Shown piece after piece: positions 34,282-43,528 of a stretch of 64,000 nucleotides of DNA. The stretch is taken from positions 3,472,001-3,536,000 of the forward strand of contig CP053418.1 of the NCBI GenBank assembly GCA_013127575.1. The letters are read 5' to 3'. A program made the position numbers and the translations under genes. A model generated the notes under the pieces. It did not search any database and was not told the DNA's origin. It saw nothing but the letters and a program-made list of their open reading frames with translations. Every line of letters begins with the position of its first letter. Position 1 is the first letter of the stretch. Origin of the DNA: Ramlibacter terrae (lineage in GTDB: Bacteria > Pseudomonadota > Gammaproteobacteria > Burkholderiales > Burkholderiaceae_C).

Positions 34282-35247
34282 CTACTGGACCGTCGAACTG
34301 CCCGGCGGCTGGTCGCCGGCCGCCATGAAGATCTGCGCCGCGTCGACCGGGTCGAACTTGTAGTGCTGCCCGCAGAAGTCGCACGACACGTCGATCGCGC
34401 CGCGCTCGGCCAGGATGCTGTCCGCCTCCTCCTGCCCCAGGCCGCGGATCATGCCGGCCACGCGCTCGCGGCTGCAGGTGCACGCGAAGCGCGGCGTCTG
34501 CACGTCGAAGCGCAGCAGCTTCTCCTGCCAGAACAGGCGCCGCAGCACCGTCTCGACGTCGAGCTCCAGCAGCTCGGTGCCGGTCAGGCTCGCCGCCAGC
34601 GTGGCGATGCGATTGAAGTGCTCCATCTGCTCGGCGGGATCGAGCCGCTTGCCGCCCGCGAGGTTGCCCTCGCCCTCAATCGGCAGGCGCTGGATCAGCA
34701 GGCCGGCGGCGACCTTCATGTCGGCGGCGAGCACGATGCGCGTATCGAGCTGCTCGGACTGCCGCATGTAGTGCTCCAGCACGTCCGACAGCCGCCCCTG
34801 CGAAGCGCCCGACGCGGTGTTGAGCGGCACCACGCCCTGGTAGGGCTGCTGCCCCGGCACGCGGTCCTTGGGGTCGAGCGTGATCGCGCAGCGGCCGCGG
34901 CCGTTGACGTTGACCAGGTCCTGCAGGTGCGCGTCCGGCTCGACGTCGCCGATCACCTTGGCGGTGACGCGCACGCCCAGGTCGTGCTGCACCTCGGCGA
35001 CGGCGACCTTCACGGGGCCTTCGCCGAAGATCTGCATCACCAGCGAGCCGTTGAACTTGATGTTGGACTGCATCAGCACGCCGGCGGCGGCCATTTCGCC
35101 GAGCATCTCGGCCACGGGCCACGGCCGGGGAGCGGCGGCGTCGTCGCTGCGGCGGCGCGAAAGGATTTCGGTCCAGGCGTCGGTCAGGCGCACGATCATG
35201 CCGCGCACCGGCAGGCCGTCGAACAGGAACTTGTGCAGTTCGGACAT
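34282..35247 (-). CDS. hslO: Redox-regulated chaperone Hsp33
   Basis: 321 residues, intact. Holdase activated by oxidation of a zinc-binding Cys cluster: here CTC (in FACTCSRERV) and CDFC (in VSCDFCGQHY), the CxC...CxxC pattern. N-terminal core: HKFLFDGLPVRGMIVRLTDAW, GEMAAAGVLMQSNIKFNGSLVMQ. Its ATG overlaps the stop of the gamma carbonic anhydrase by one base (TGATG), so the genes are coupled. Confidence 0.95.
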   Translation of the reverse strand: MSELHKFLFDGLPVRGMIVRLTDAWTEILSRRRSDDAAAPRPWPVAEMLGEMAAAGVLMQSNIKFNGSLVMQIFGEGPVKVAVAEVQHDLGVRVTAKVIGDVEPDAHLQDLVNVNGRGRCAITLDPKDRVPGQQPYQGVVPLNTASGASQGRLSDVLEHYMRQSEQLDTRIVLAADMKVAAGLLIQRLPIEGEGNLAGGKRLDPAEQMEHFNRIATLAASLTGTELLELDVETVLRRLFWQEKLLRFDVQTPRFACTCSRERVAGMIRGLGQEEADSILAERGAIDVSCDFCGQHYKFDPVDAAQIFMAAGDQPPGSSTVQ

Positions 35248-35773
35248 CAGGCGATCTTCTTCAGGCCGCGGCCATGCCGCAGCGCGTTGTCGACGTAGTG
35301 CTGGGCGAGCACCGAGAATTTGGCGATGGCCTCGGCATCCAGCGTGCGGATCGCCTTGGCCGGCGCGCCGACGATCAGCGAGTTGTCCGGGAACTCCTTG
35401 CCTTCGGTGACGACGGCGCCGGCGCCGATGACGCAGTTCCTGCCGATCTTCGCGCCATTGAGCACCACGGCCGGATGCCGACCAGCGTGCCGTCGCCGAT
35501 CGTGCAGCCGTGCAGCATCACCTGGTGGCCGATGGTCACGTTCTCACCGACGGTCAGCGGCATGCCGTAGTCGGCGTGCAGCACCGAGAGATCCTGCACG
35601 TTGCTGCGCTTGCCGATGCGGATCACCTCGCCGCAGTCGCCGCGCACGACGGCGCCGTACCAGACGCTCGCGTGGTCGCCCAGCTGCACTTCGCCGATCA
35701 CCTGGGCGCTGTCGGCCACCCAGGCGCCTTCACCGAGTTGGGGGGCCAGGCCGTCGAGTTCGTAGATCGCCAT
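35247..35773 (-). CDS. Gamma-class carbonic anhydrase-like protein (YrdA type)
   Basis: About 175 residues of left-handed beta-helix: ADSAQVIGEVQLGDHASVWYGAVVRGD, RIGKRSNVQDLSVLHAD, VTIGHQVMLHGCTIGDGTLVGI. His residues fit the trimeric metal site of the gamma-CA/PaaY/YrdA group. Break at 35473 (atccggcc for atccaggcc), restoring GIQAVVLNGAKIG. Activity varies across this group, so catalysis is not assured. Divergent from the DUF455 gene, with overlapping -10-like elements. Confidence 0.88.
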
Positions 35774-35794
35774 CGTCTGCTTTTGGGGGAAAAC

Positions 35795-35800
35795 TAGAAT
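35795..35800 (+). promoter_or_regulatory. -10-like hexamer TAGAAT, DUF455 gene
   Basis: TAGAAT ends 7 bases before the DUF455 ATG, without a Shine-Dalgarno sequence. It overlaps by two bases the minus-strand TACAAT for the divergent gene. Confidence 0.45.
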
Positions 35801-35804
35801 TGTA
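35799..35804 (-). promoter_or_regulatory. -10-like hexamer TACAAT, gamma carbonic anhydrase gene
   Basis: TACAAT on the minus strand, 25 bases before the ATG at 35773, sharing bases 35799-35800 with the plus-strand TAGAAT. Suggests one symmetric bidirectional promoter. Confidence 0.45.
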
Positions 35805-35807
35805 GGG

Positions 35808-36597
35808 ATGGAGCTTCGCCAGCGGGCTCTGCAGGCCCTTTGCAGCGCCGACCCCGCCGAGAAGGTCGCGCTGGCCACGGCGTTAGGCGCCGAAGCCCGG
35901 CAGTTGTCCATGTCCGCCCTCGCGCCGCCGCCGCCGGCCGGCCTGCCCGGCCGTCCGGCGCGGCCGGAACTCGTCCACCCGGCCCGCGTGCCGCGCCGCT
36001 CGCCCGCCAAGCCGGAAGGGCTGGCGGCGCTGCTGCACGCCATCGCGCACATCGAATTCAACGCCATCAACCTGGCGCTCGACGCCGCCTGGCGCTTCGA
36101 GGGCATGCCCGACGAATTCCCACGGACTGGGTGCGCGTGGCCGCCGAAGAGGCGTACCACTTCAGCCTGCTTGCCGCGCAGCTGCACGACTGGGCCATGC
36201 CTACGGCGACTTCCAGGCGCACGACGGCTTGTGGGGGATGTGCAGCAAGACCGCCGGCGACGTCGTCGCACGCATGGCGCTCGTGCCGCGCACGCTGGAA
36301 GCGCGCGGGCTCGACGCCACGCCGCAGATCCAGCAGAAGCTGCGCCAGGCCGGCAGCCCGCAGGCACTGCGCTCGGTGGAAATCCTGGACATCATCCTGC
36401 GCGACGAGGTCGGCCACGTGGCGATCGGCAACCACTGGTACCGCTGGCTGTGCCTGCGCGAAGGGCTCGACCCGGTGGCGCACTACCCGGTGCTGGTGGA
36501 GCGCTACCAGGCGCCGAAGCTCTACCCGCCGTTCAACGAGGAGGCGCGGCTGCGCGCCGGCTTCAGCGCCGAGGAGCTGGCGCGGCTGCGGGCTTAG
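35808..36597 (+). CDS. DUF455 ferritin-like protein
   Basis: About 263 residues. Family landmarks: QRALQALCSADPAEKVALA, then the di-iron-type helices HAIAHIEFNAINLALDAAWRF, AAEEAYHFSLLAAQL and LDIILRDEVGHVAIGNHWYRW, supplying Glu and His ligands (EFN, EEAYH, EVGH). Breaks near 36121 (run of C) and 36199 (run of G), giving PTDWVRVAAEE and DWGHAYGDFQAH. Related to tRNA-hydroxylase/ferritin-like folds; function unknown. The 3' end overlaps the convergent protease gene. Confidence 0.85.
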
Positions 36598-37318
36598 CGT
36601 CTTCGGTCAGCGTGCGCAGGATGTCGGCGTACCAGGCCGAATTGAGCCCCAGCGACTCGTCGACGCCCTCCTCGCGCGTGCGCATGTCGATGCGCGCCGC
36701 GTGGATGCCGAGCAGCTTCCGGGGCAGCTTCGGGTCGCCGCCCGCATCGCGCATCACCACCGGCGCGCCGCTGGTGCCGCGGTGGGTGCGCGCATCGGTC
36801 AGGAAGTAGCCCTTCTCCCGGAAACGCACGCCGAAAGCGGATGCCACCGCCGCTTGTCGCGCCACCGGCAGGTTGTGCACCGTGTCGTAGAAGCCGAGCG
36901 GGAAACCCACCACCAGCAGCGGCGTTCCGATGCCGATTTCGTCCAGCGGCCCCTGCAGGTGGTCGAGGGTGAAGGCGCGCACCACCACCGACTTCGGCAG
37001 CGCGGCACGGTCGAGTTCGATCGCCGCCACGTCGACGTCGCCGCCCGAATCCTCCGCCTGCCGCCAGCGCCCCTTGCCGTCGGCGTAGAGGGGAACGGAG
37101 ACGACGGCGAAGCGCGTCAGGTCGACCGCGTCGGTGTGCACGGCGAGGTCGATGCGGTCGGGGTGGTGCCCGTTCGGCGGATCGATCAGCACGTGCCGGT
37201 TGGTCACGAAGAACAGCCGCGCACCGCGTTCGAACAGGAAGCCGCTGGCCGCCGTGAGCAGCCGCTCGCCGTTGAAGGTGCTGACCCGCGTGCAGGCGAG
37301 CAGCAGGGGCTCGATCAT
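36563..37318 (-). CDS. Trypsin-like serine peptidase
   Basis: 251 residues, intact. Serine-protease fold: catalytic His in FFVTNRHVLID, Asp in GGDVDVAAIEL, Ser in HRGTSGAPVV. No signal peptide and no PDZ domain, so cytoplasmic by appearance, although the group is poorly studied. Start at MIEPLLLACTR, preceded by GGGAGAAAG. The tail (about 20 residues) is Ala/Pro-rich. Confidence 0.78.
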   Translation of the reverse strand: MIEPLLLACTRVSTFNGERLLTAASGFLFERGARLFFVTNRHVLIDPPNGHHPDRIDLAVHTDAVDLTRFAVVSVPLYADGKGRWRQAEDSGGDVDVAAIELDRAALPKSVVVRAFTLDHLQGPLDEIGIGTPLLVVGFPLGFYDTVHNLPVARQAAVASAFGVRFREKGYFLTDARTHRGTSGAPVVMRDAGGDPKLPRKLLGIHAARIDMRTREEGVDESLGLNSAWYADILRTLTEDAKPAAAPAPRR

Positions 37319-37489
37319 GGCTTTCTCCCTTGGCGCTGCGGCCATCTTCGCACGTCGGGCGCGGGGCCGGGCGCGGGCGCGGGCGAGTACACTGGCCGCA
37401 AGCCCCTGGCTCGATGCAGTTCCACCAGACTTCCCAGAGGGTGCACATCCGAAGGCTTCCTTTTTCCAGAGATTCGACAGGAGTGCCGC

Positions 37490-37665
37490 ATGCCCGCCAA
37501 ACCCAATTACGGCTTCGAAAAACGCCAGCGCGAGCTGGAGAAGAAGCGAAGAAGGCCGAGAAGGCAGAGCAGAAGCGGATCGCTCCCAACGGCCCGCAGA
37601 CCGACGAACCGGCCGACGGACAGACCCAGCAGGCTGAAGCCGGCGGGGAGCCCGCCCGCGGCTAG
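37490..37665 (+). CDS. Small Lys/Glu-rich hypothetical protein
   Basis: About 58 residues: MPAKPNYGFEKRQRELEKK, then a Lys/Ala/Glu run and an acidic Gln-rich tail ending GGEPARG. An ACAGGAG site precedes the ATG. One break near 37545 (one G lost). Highly charged, no membrane segment. Similar small genes occur in relatives; function unknown. Confidence 0.55.
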
Positions 37666-38544
37666 AGTCCCGCGTCGGTCGAGAGCGCGTCGCGCGTGCG
37701 GTAAGGCTCGCGCAGCACGCCGTCCCGGCCGGCCACCGCCACGATGTGCAGCCGCTGGCCCGTCGACATGACGTTGCCGAACATCGAGGCGAAGGCGCAG
37801 TCCGCGGCATCGCGCCCGGACGTCAGCCGCACGAACCCCATCGGGATCGCGGTCCCCGACGGATCGAACATGTACCAGCGCCCTCCCGGGAAGCACTCCA
37901 CGTAGGCATGGAAATCCGGCGGCCCGAGGATCGGGTCGGCGCCGAAGTCCAGTCCGGTGGTGAAGCGCGCGGGAATGTTCACCGCCCGGCACAGGGCGAT
38001 CATCAGGTGGGCGAAATCACGGCACACCCCCGGCGCTGCTGCAGCGTCTGCGTGGCGCTGGTGGTGCCGCAGGAACTCCCCGAGACGAAAGCCACCTGCG
38101 ACTGCACCCAGTCGCAGATCGCCTGCGCGCGGCCGTAGCCTTGCCACAAGCCGCCGAACTGCTGCATGGCGAACGCGTTGAGCACGTCCGACTCGCAGTA
38201 GCGGCTCGGATAGAGGAAGGGAAGCACGTAGCCCGGCAGGTTCGCGATCCAGGTCTCCGGGATGGTGCCGGGTTCATCGACCTGGTGCGTCACGTCCAAA
38301 GTGGCCTGGTAGCGCACCGTCAGCGGGCCCGGCATGGCGCGCAGCCGCAGGAAGCGGCCGCTGCTGGCGGGATCGGTGAATTCCTGCAGCGGCACCGGCT
38401 GCGTGATGCCGAGGCTTTCCTCGACGATGTGCTGCTGGCGCGTGCGCGCGGCCTGCACGTTGAAGATGAAGTCCGCGGGCGCGTCGTTCACTGGTAAGAA
38501 AGCTCCACCTCGTAGCGCAGGCGCACGGGAATGGTGGAGCTCAT
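37662..38544 (-). CDS. Transglutaminase-like domain protein
   Basis: About 294 residues. After repair it starts MSSTIPVRLRYEVELSYQVNDAPADFIFNVQ. This N-terminal beta domain is typical of the family. The catalytic core has Cys in GVCRDFAHLMIALCRA, His in PDFHAYVECF and Asp in WYMFDPSGTA. Breaks at 38492 (taccagtg for taccaggtg, which hides the true start) and 38030 (gccgggggtg for gccagggggtg), both CCAGG sites. Overlaps the small convergent gene by 4 bases. Substrate unknown. Confidence 0.83.
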
Positions 38545-38573
38545 GGCGGTTCCTGTCGGCAACGTCCCCGGCT

Positions 38574-38819
38574 TCAAGCGGCCGCCGTGGTGCGCGGCGA
38601 CACGCCGATCCACTGCAGGCCTTCGGACAGCGCGTATTCGACGGCCGCGATGCGGTCGCGGAACAGGCGCGTCAGGCGCACCACGCGGTCGGTGGTGGCG
38701 CTGCCGGAGCCGGAGCGGATGGAGACGGAGCAGGCGAACCAGCCGTCGTCGAGGGGCCGCGTGAGCGGGGAGATGAGGTACTTGCCCACCTTCAGGGTCT
38801 GTTCTTGTACGTTGTTCAT
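38574..38819 (-). CDS. Conserved small hypothetical protein
   Basis: 81 residues, intact: MNNVQEQTLKVGKYLISPL, then a beta-rich core (ACSVSIRSGSGSATTDRVVRL) and a C-terminal helix (AVEYALSEGLQWIG). Resembles short proteins found in Comamonadaceae. No catalytic motif visible. Lies 29 bases upstream of the transglutaminase start on the same strand. Confidence 0.65.
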   Translation of the reverse strand: MNNVQEQTLKVGKYLISPLTRPLDDGWFACSVSIRSGSGSATTDRVVRLTRLFRDRIAAVEYALSEGLQWIGVSPRTTAAA

Positions 38820-38932
38820 TTGTCTATCGTTTGTAATGCAAACGCCGGGCCACCCGCGTCGTGCGCAGGCGGTTCCCGGCGTCGGACGACAGCGCTTTGC
38901 GCGCCGCCGTCAGGGGTTCGTCAGTGCGGCGG

Positions 38933-39196
38933 TCAGCGCGGGCGGTAGGCCGGGCGCGGCGTCATCGGCCGGCGGTCCGGCAGGTGGCGGAACATGATGC
39001 GGCCCTTGTTCAGGTCGTACGGCGACAGTTCCAGCGTGACGTCGTCGCCCGCGATGATGCGGATGCGGTTCTTGCGCATCTTGCCGCCGCTGTACGCGAT
39101 CAGTTCGTGGCCGTTGTCCAGCACCACGCGGTAGCGCGAGTCGGGCAGCACTTCGGCCACCTTGCCGCGCATCTCGATCAGTTCTTCTTTAGCCAA
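38933..39196 (-). CDS. infA: Translation initiation factor IF-1
   Basis: 87-residue OB-fold IF-1: [44 protein letters not shown] and [15 protein letters not shown]. The tail [13 protein letters not shown] is longer than the 72-residue E. coli type, as in the second IF-1 paralogue of many betaproteobacteria. TTG start chosen because it gives the conserved MAKEEL N-terminus and AAAGGA lies 5 bases upstream; an in-frame ATG at 39253 would add 19 non-conserved residues. The leader holds a possible attenuator. Confidence 0.9.
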   Translation of the reverse strand: MAKEELIEMRGKVAEVLPDSRYRVVLDNGHELIAYSGGKMRKNRIRIIAGDDVTLELSPYDLNKGRIMFRHLPDRRPMTPRPAYRPR

Positions 39197-39275
39197 GGCA
39201 TTCCTTTCAAGGGGGCCCGCCGGCGCTCGCGCATTCGCCGGGAAACGGGCCATCGCATGCCATGGTCGGAAAAGA

Positions 39276-39328
39276 ACCCGGCAAGGGAGGGAGGGAAAAA
39301 ACGTTGCCGGGTCTTGCGGGAACCCGGC
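39276..39328 (-). promoter_or_regulatory. Attenuator-like leader structure upstream of infA
   Basis: In minus-strand RNA order: A GCCGGGU (39328-39322), B ACCCGGCAA (39312-39304), C UUGCCGGGU (39284-39276), then UCUUUU. A pairs with B (7 bases) or B pairs with C (9 bases), not both. The B:C hairpin followed by the U tract looks like an intrinsic terminator; A:B would prevent it. Its loop contains UUUUUU and CCCUCCCUCCC. Alternatively it is simply the terminator of the Bug receptor gene upstream. Confidence 0.5.
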
Positions 39329-39405
39329 TGCAGGCCTGAAAGGGCTGGCCCCGCGCGGAGGGCCAAGGTCTGCGTATGGAGGCCCGCTTGCGCAGGCAGC
39401 CCTCT

Positions 39406-39411
39406 ATTGTA
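39406..39411 (-). promoter_or_regulatory. -10-like hexamer TACAAT upstream of infA
   Basis: TACAAT on the minus strand, 29 bases after the Bug receptor stop. Transcription from here would give infA a leader of about 200 bases, including the alternative hairpins. Confidence 0.45.
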
Positions 39412-39439
39412 ACCGGACAGGCGCTTTCGCGCTGGCGGC

Positions 39440-40407
39440 TCAATCGGCCTTGATGCCGACGGCGCGGATGATGCGCTGGTTGGCGTCGGACTCGGCGGCG
39501 ATCTGCCGCGCGAACGCGGCCGGCGTGCCGCCGGTGGGCACGTTGTCGGTGGCCACCAGGCGGTTGCGGATGTCGGCCGTCTGCAGCGCCGCGTTGATCT
39601 CGCCATTGAGCCGGTCGACCAGCCGCGCCGGCAGTCCGCCCGGCGCGAACACCCCGAACTGCGACGACAGGTTGGCCGCCGGGTAGCCGAGCTCCGCCAG
39701 CGTCGGCACGTTGGGCAGCGACTCCGGGCGCTTCGCCGCGCCGACCGCCAGCGGCCGCAGCCGGCCCGAGCGCACGTGGTCCGTCAGGGTCGGCCCGGCG
39801 TTGGTCGAGAGGATCTCGAACTGGCCACTGAGCGCGTCGGCGAGCTGCTGGCCGCCGCCCTTGTACGGCACGTGCGTGATCTCGACCTTGGCCGCGGCCT
39901 GCAATTGCTCCAGCATCAGGTGGCCGAGCGAGGCCGGGCCGGACGTCGCCCAGCGCACCGAGCCGGGCTTGTCCTTGGCGGCGCCGAGCAGGTCGCGGAA
40001 ATCGCGCGCGCTGCTCGCCGGCGTGGCCAGCAGCAGCACCGGCGAGTACATCACGCTGGCCACCGGCGTCAGGTCGCGCGCGGGGTCGTACGGCACTTTC
40101 CCCGGTGCGGGCTGAGCACGAGCGGGCTCAGCGCGGAGAAGCCGAGCACGTGGCCGTCCGGCGCCGCCTTGGCGACGGCGTCGACGCCGATCGTGCCGCT
40201 GGCGCCGGCCTTGTTCTCGACCACGAAGGGCTGGCCCAACTGGGCGGCCAGGCGTTCGCCCAGTGCACGGGCGATGGCGTCGGCGACGCCGCCGGCCGGA
40301 TAGGGAACGACGATGCGCACGGGGCGCGTGGGATAGAGCTGCGCGAAGGCGGGCAGCGAGAAGGCTGCGGCCGCGGACAGCAGCGCGCGGCGGGAGAGGG
40401 AGGTCAT
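39440..40407 (-). CDS. Bug/TctC-family periplasmic solute receptor (1)
   Basis: About 322 residues. Secreted binding protein of tripartite tricarboxylate transport type: leader TSLSRRALLSAAAAFSLPAFA, then YPTRPVRIVVPYPAGG, VVENKAGASGTIG, LLLATPASSARDF, ITHVPYKGGGQQLADALSG and FGVFAPGGLPA. One break at 40102 (caccgggg for cacctgggg, CCTGG). No TctA/TctB genes are near, as is common for the expanded Bug families of Burkholderiales. Ligand unknown. Confidence 0.88.
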
Positions 40408-40417
40408 GCGGTGGTCT

Positions 40418-41375
40418 TCAATCGAGTTGCAGCTTGCGCTCGCGGATCAGCCTGGCCCACTTTTCGTTGTCGGCCTTGACGAAGGCGGCGAACTCCGCCG
40501 GGCCCAGCGGGTGCACTTCGGAACCCGAGGCGCTGAACTTGGCCTTCAGGTCCGGCTGCGCGAGCACCTTGGCCAGTTCGGCCGCGAGGCGGTCGACCAC
40601 GTCCCCGGGCATGCCGGCGGGGCCGACGAGGCCCCGGAAGCCGACCGATTCCATGCCCGCCAGGCCGAGCTCGCGCACGGTCGGCACGTCGGGCAGTTGC
40701 GGGTCGCGCTTCGGCCCCGTGACGGCCAGCGCCTTGAGCTTGCCGCCCTTCACTTGCGGCAGCAGCACCGAGCCCGCGTCCACCAGCAACTGGGTCTGGC
40801 CGCCGATCAGGTCCTGCACCGCCGGGGCGCTGCCCTTGTAGGGCACGTGCGTCATGTCCAGGCCCGTGGCCTGGTTCATCAGTTCGCCATTGAGGTGCGT
40901 GGAGGTGCCGTTGCCGCCGGAGGCATAGTTCACCTTTCCCGCGTTGGCCTTGGCCCGGGCGACGAACTCGCGCAGGTCCTTGGCGGGATGGTCCGGGCGC
41001 GTGACGGCGATGTAGCTGCCCTGGCTGACTGGCCGATGTACGTGAACTGCCTGACCGGGTCGTACGGCAGCTTCGCCTGCAGGTACGGCGCGATCGCGAA
41101 CGGGCCGGTGTTGGCCAGCAGCAGCGTGTAGCCGTCGGGCGCGGCGCGCGTGAGCTCGCCGGCGGCCAGCATGCCGCTGGCGCCCGGCTTGTACTCCATG
41201 ATGATGTTGGCCTTGAGCGCATCCTGCAGCGGCTGCTGGATGCTGCGCGCGGTGAAGTCGACGCCGCCCCCGGCGGGTAGCCGACGATCAGGCGGATGGG
41301 CTTGGAGGGATAGGCCTGCGCGAGGGCCAGGCCGGCGGCGCCGGCCAGCGCCAGCAGTGCGAGGATTTTCTTCAA
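40418..41375 (-). CDS. Bug/TctC-family periplasmic solute receptor (2)
   Basis: About 320 residues, TTG start with GGAG five bases upstream. Signal peptide KKILALLALAGAAGLALAQA, then YPSKPIRLIVGYPPGGGVD, MEYKPGASGMLAAGELTRA, MTHVPYKGSAPAVQDLIGG. Breaks at about 41277 (run of G) and 41031 (ggccagtc for ggccaggtc, CCAGG). Adjacent to receptor 1 with an 11-base gap, probably one transcription unit. Ligand unknown. Confidence 0.87.
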
Positions 41376-41404
41376 GGGGGCTCCGGATTGCGGGAGCGAT
41401 TATC

Positions 41405-42285
41405 TCAGCCGCGCGGGTGGTGGTGCGCGTGGAGAACCTTCAAGCGCTCGCGCGCCACGTGGGTATAGATCGTGGTCGTGGAAATGTCGGCATGCCCGAG
41501 CAGCATCTGCACCGCGCGCAGGTCGGCGCCATGGTTCAGCAGGTGCGTGGCAAAGGCATGCCGCAGCGTGTGCGGGGACAGCGGCGCGAGGATGCCGGCG
41601 TTGCGCGCGTGCTTCTTCACCAGCTGCCAGAACATGGCGCGCGTCATGGCGTGGCCGCGGGCGGTGACGAACAGGTCATCGGTCTGCTGGCCGCCCAGGA
41701 TCGCGCCGCGGGCTTCCGCCGGGTAACGCACGATCCAGTCGCGGGCCACCTCGCCGAAGGGCACCAGCCGCTCCTTGCTGCCCTTGCCCATCACGCGCAG
41801 CACGCCTTCGTTCATGCCGACCGGAAGGTCTTGAGCGTGACCAGCTCGGTCACGCGCAGGCCGCTGGCATACAGCAGTTCCAGCATCGTGCGGTCGCGCA
41901 GGCCGAGCGGGACGTCGACGTCGGGCGCGCCCGGGAGCAGGTCGACCTGCGCTTCGGTCAGCGTCTTGGGCACGCGCAAAGCCTGTTTGGCGGATTGCAG
42001 CCGCAGCGTCGGATCGGCATCGAGCAGGCGTTCGCGCAACGCCCAGCGAAAGTAGCGCTTGAACACCGTCAGCCGGCGGTTCGACGACGTGGCCTTGCTG
42101 CCGGCGTGGCGCGCGGCGAAGTAGGCATGCAGGTCGGTCTCGGTGGTCGCCAGCAGCTTGCCGCCCTGCTGCTCGAGCCACTGCGTGTAGAGCGTGAGGT
42201 CGCGCCGGTACGCCGCGAGCGTGTTGCGCGAGAGCCCGTCCTCGAGCCAGAGGGCGTCGATGAAGGCGTCGATCTCTTGCGTCAT
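41405..42285 (-). CDS. xerD: Site-specific tyrosine recombinase XerD
   Basis: About 293 residues. Resolves chromosome dimers with XerC at dif. N-terminal SAM-like domain IDAFIDALWLEDGLSRNTLAAYRRDL; catalytic Arg in LYASGLRVTELV, the box HTLRHAFATHLLNHGADLR, and the nucleophile Tyr in ISTTTIYTHVARERL. One break at 41822 (ttccggtc for ttccaggtc, CCAGG), restoring KTFQVGMNEGVLRVMGKGSKERLVP. Lies between Bug receptor genes on the same strand. Confidence 0.93.
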
Positions 42286-42304
42286 GCGTGCCGGGAAATC
42301 GGAA

Positions 42305-42416
42305 ACCGGACACAGAGGACGCGAAGATGACGCAGAGGACGCAAAAAGAGAACTTCAATTGAATTCCTTCTGCGTCCTCTGCGTATCCTCTGCGTCCTCT
42401 GCGTCCTCTGCGTCCG
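42305..42416. repeat. Inverted and tandem GCGTCCTCTGCG repeat
   Basis: Three copies of GCGTCCTCTGCG (42372, 42392 and 42401, the last two overlapping) face the reverse complement CGCAGAGGACGC at 42331, with a related CACAGAGGACGC at 42311. The centre is the palindrome TTCAATTGAA (42354-42363). The element can form a long imperfect hairpin between xerD and Bug receptor 3. The same CGCAGAGG core appears in the repeat at 44462-44585. Confidence 0.7.
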
Positions 42417-42442
42417 GCTGTTTGGGGCGCAGGGCGCGACGA

Positions 42443-43413
42443 TCAGTCCAACTTCAGCTTCGCCGAATCGACCACCTTCTTGTACACCTCGTACTCCGCC
42501 TTGATCTGCGCGGCGAACTGGTCGGGCGTGTTGCCGATGATGATCGAGCCGGTGTCCTCGATGCGCTTGCGCACCGCCGGTTCCTGCAGCGACTTGACGG
42601 TGGCGGCGTGCACCTTGTCGACCACTTCCTTCGGCAGGCCCTTGGGGCCGAGGATGCCGTAGTAGGCCATCCGGTTCACCGGCTCCAGCCCCACTTCCTT
42701 GAAGGTCGGCACGTTCGGCAGTTCCTTCAGGCGCTGGGGCGCGGCCACCACGATCGGCACCAGCCGGCCGTCCTTGATGAAGGGCAGCGCGGAGGGCAGG
42801 TTGTCGAAGATCATCGGGACTGGCCGGCCACCGTGTCGTTCAGCGCCGGGCCGGCGCCGCGGTACGGGATGTGCGTGACGAAGGTGCCCGACAGGTTCTT
42901 GTACAGCTCCATCTGCAGGTGGCCGATGCCGCCGGTGCCGGACGACGAGTACGAGTACTTGCCGGGATTGCGCTTGAGCTCGGCCACGAAGGACTTGTAG
43001 TCCTTGGCGGGGAAGCTCGGGTGCACCGCGATGATGTTGGGCGTCGCGGCGATGTTGATGATCGGCGTGAAGTCCGTGACCGGGTTGTAGGGGATCTTGG
43101 CGTTGATCGCCGGGTTGGCCGCCGTGGTCGACACGGTGGCCACGCCCAGCAGGTAGCCGTCCGGCGCGGCGCGCACGGTTTCCGTCGCGCCGATCACGCC
43201 GCCGCCGCCGGCCTTGTTCTCGACGATCACGCTCTGGCCCGGGTTCTTGCCGAGCGGCTCGGAGATCACGCGGGCGATGATGTCGGTGGTGCCGCCGGGC
43301 GCGAAGGGCACCTGCAGTTTCACGACCTTGTTCGGATAGCCCTGCGCGAAGGCGGGCGCGGCCAGCACGGCCAGCAGCCCGGTGGTCGCTGCGATCCGGG
43401 AACGGCGCTTCAT
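42443..43413 (-). CDS. Bug/TctC-family periplasmic solute receptor (3)
   Basis: About 323 residues. Signal peptide [24 protein letters not shown], then [54 protein letters not shown] and [15 protein letters not shown]. One break at 42821 (ggccagtc for ggccaggtc, CCAGG). Similar in layout to receptors 1 and 2 but clearly diverged. Ligand unknown. Confidence 0.88.
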
Positions 43414-43528
43414 TCGAATCTCCTTGTACAAATGGAAGGCAAAACCCGAGCATCGTAGTGCAAGTGGCGCGCACGGGGGTTGCGGGTTCCACATAGGGGT
43501 TGACCCGGGGCGATGCAAGCGGCTGGGC

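Noticed and set aside
38933-39253. ATG at 39253 as the infA start.
   Set aside because: It adds 19 residues not found in IF-1; the TTG start gives the conserved N-terminus and has a well-placed AAAGGA.
39285-39297. G-quadruplex in the infA leader (GGGAGGGAGGG).
   Set aside because: Only three G-runs on the plus strand, and the transcript of infA carries the C-rich complement.
42305-42416. CRISPR-like array because of repeated 12-mers.
   Set aside because: Units are adjacent or overlapping with no unique spacers of constant length, and they also occur inverted; no cas genes.
42286-42442. dif recombination site next to xerD.
   Set aside because: No sequence with the usual 28-base two-arm dif pattern is visible. 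xerD is normally not linked to dif.
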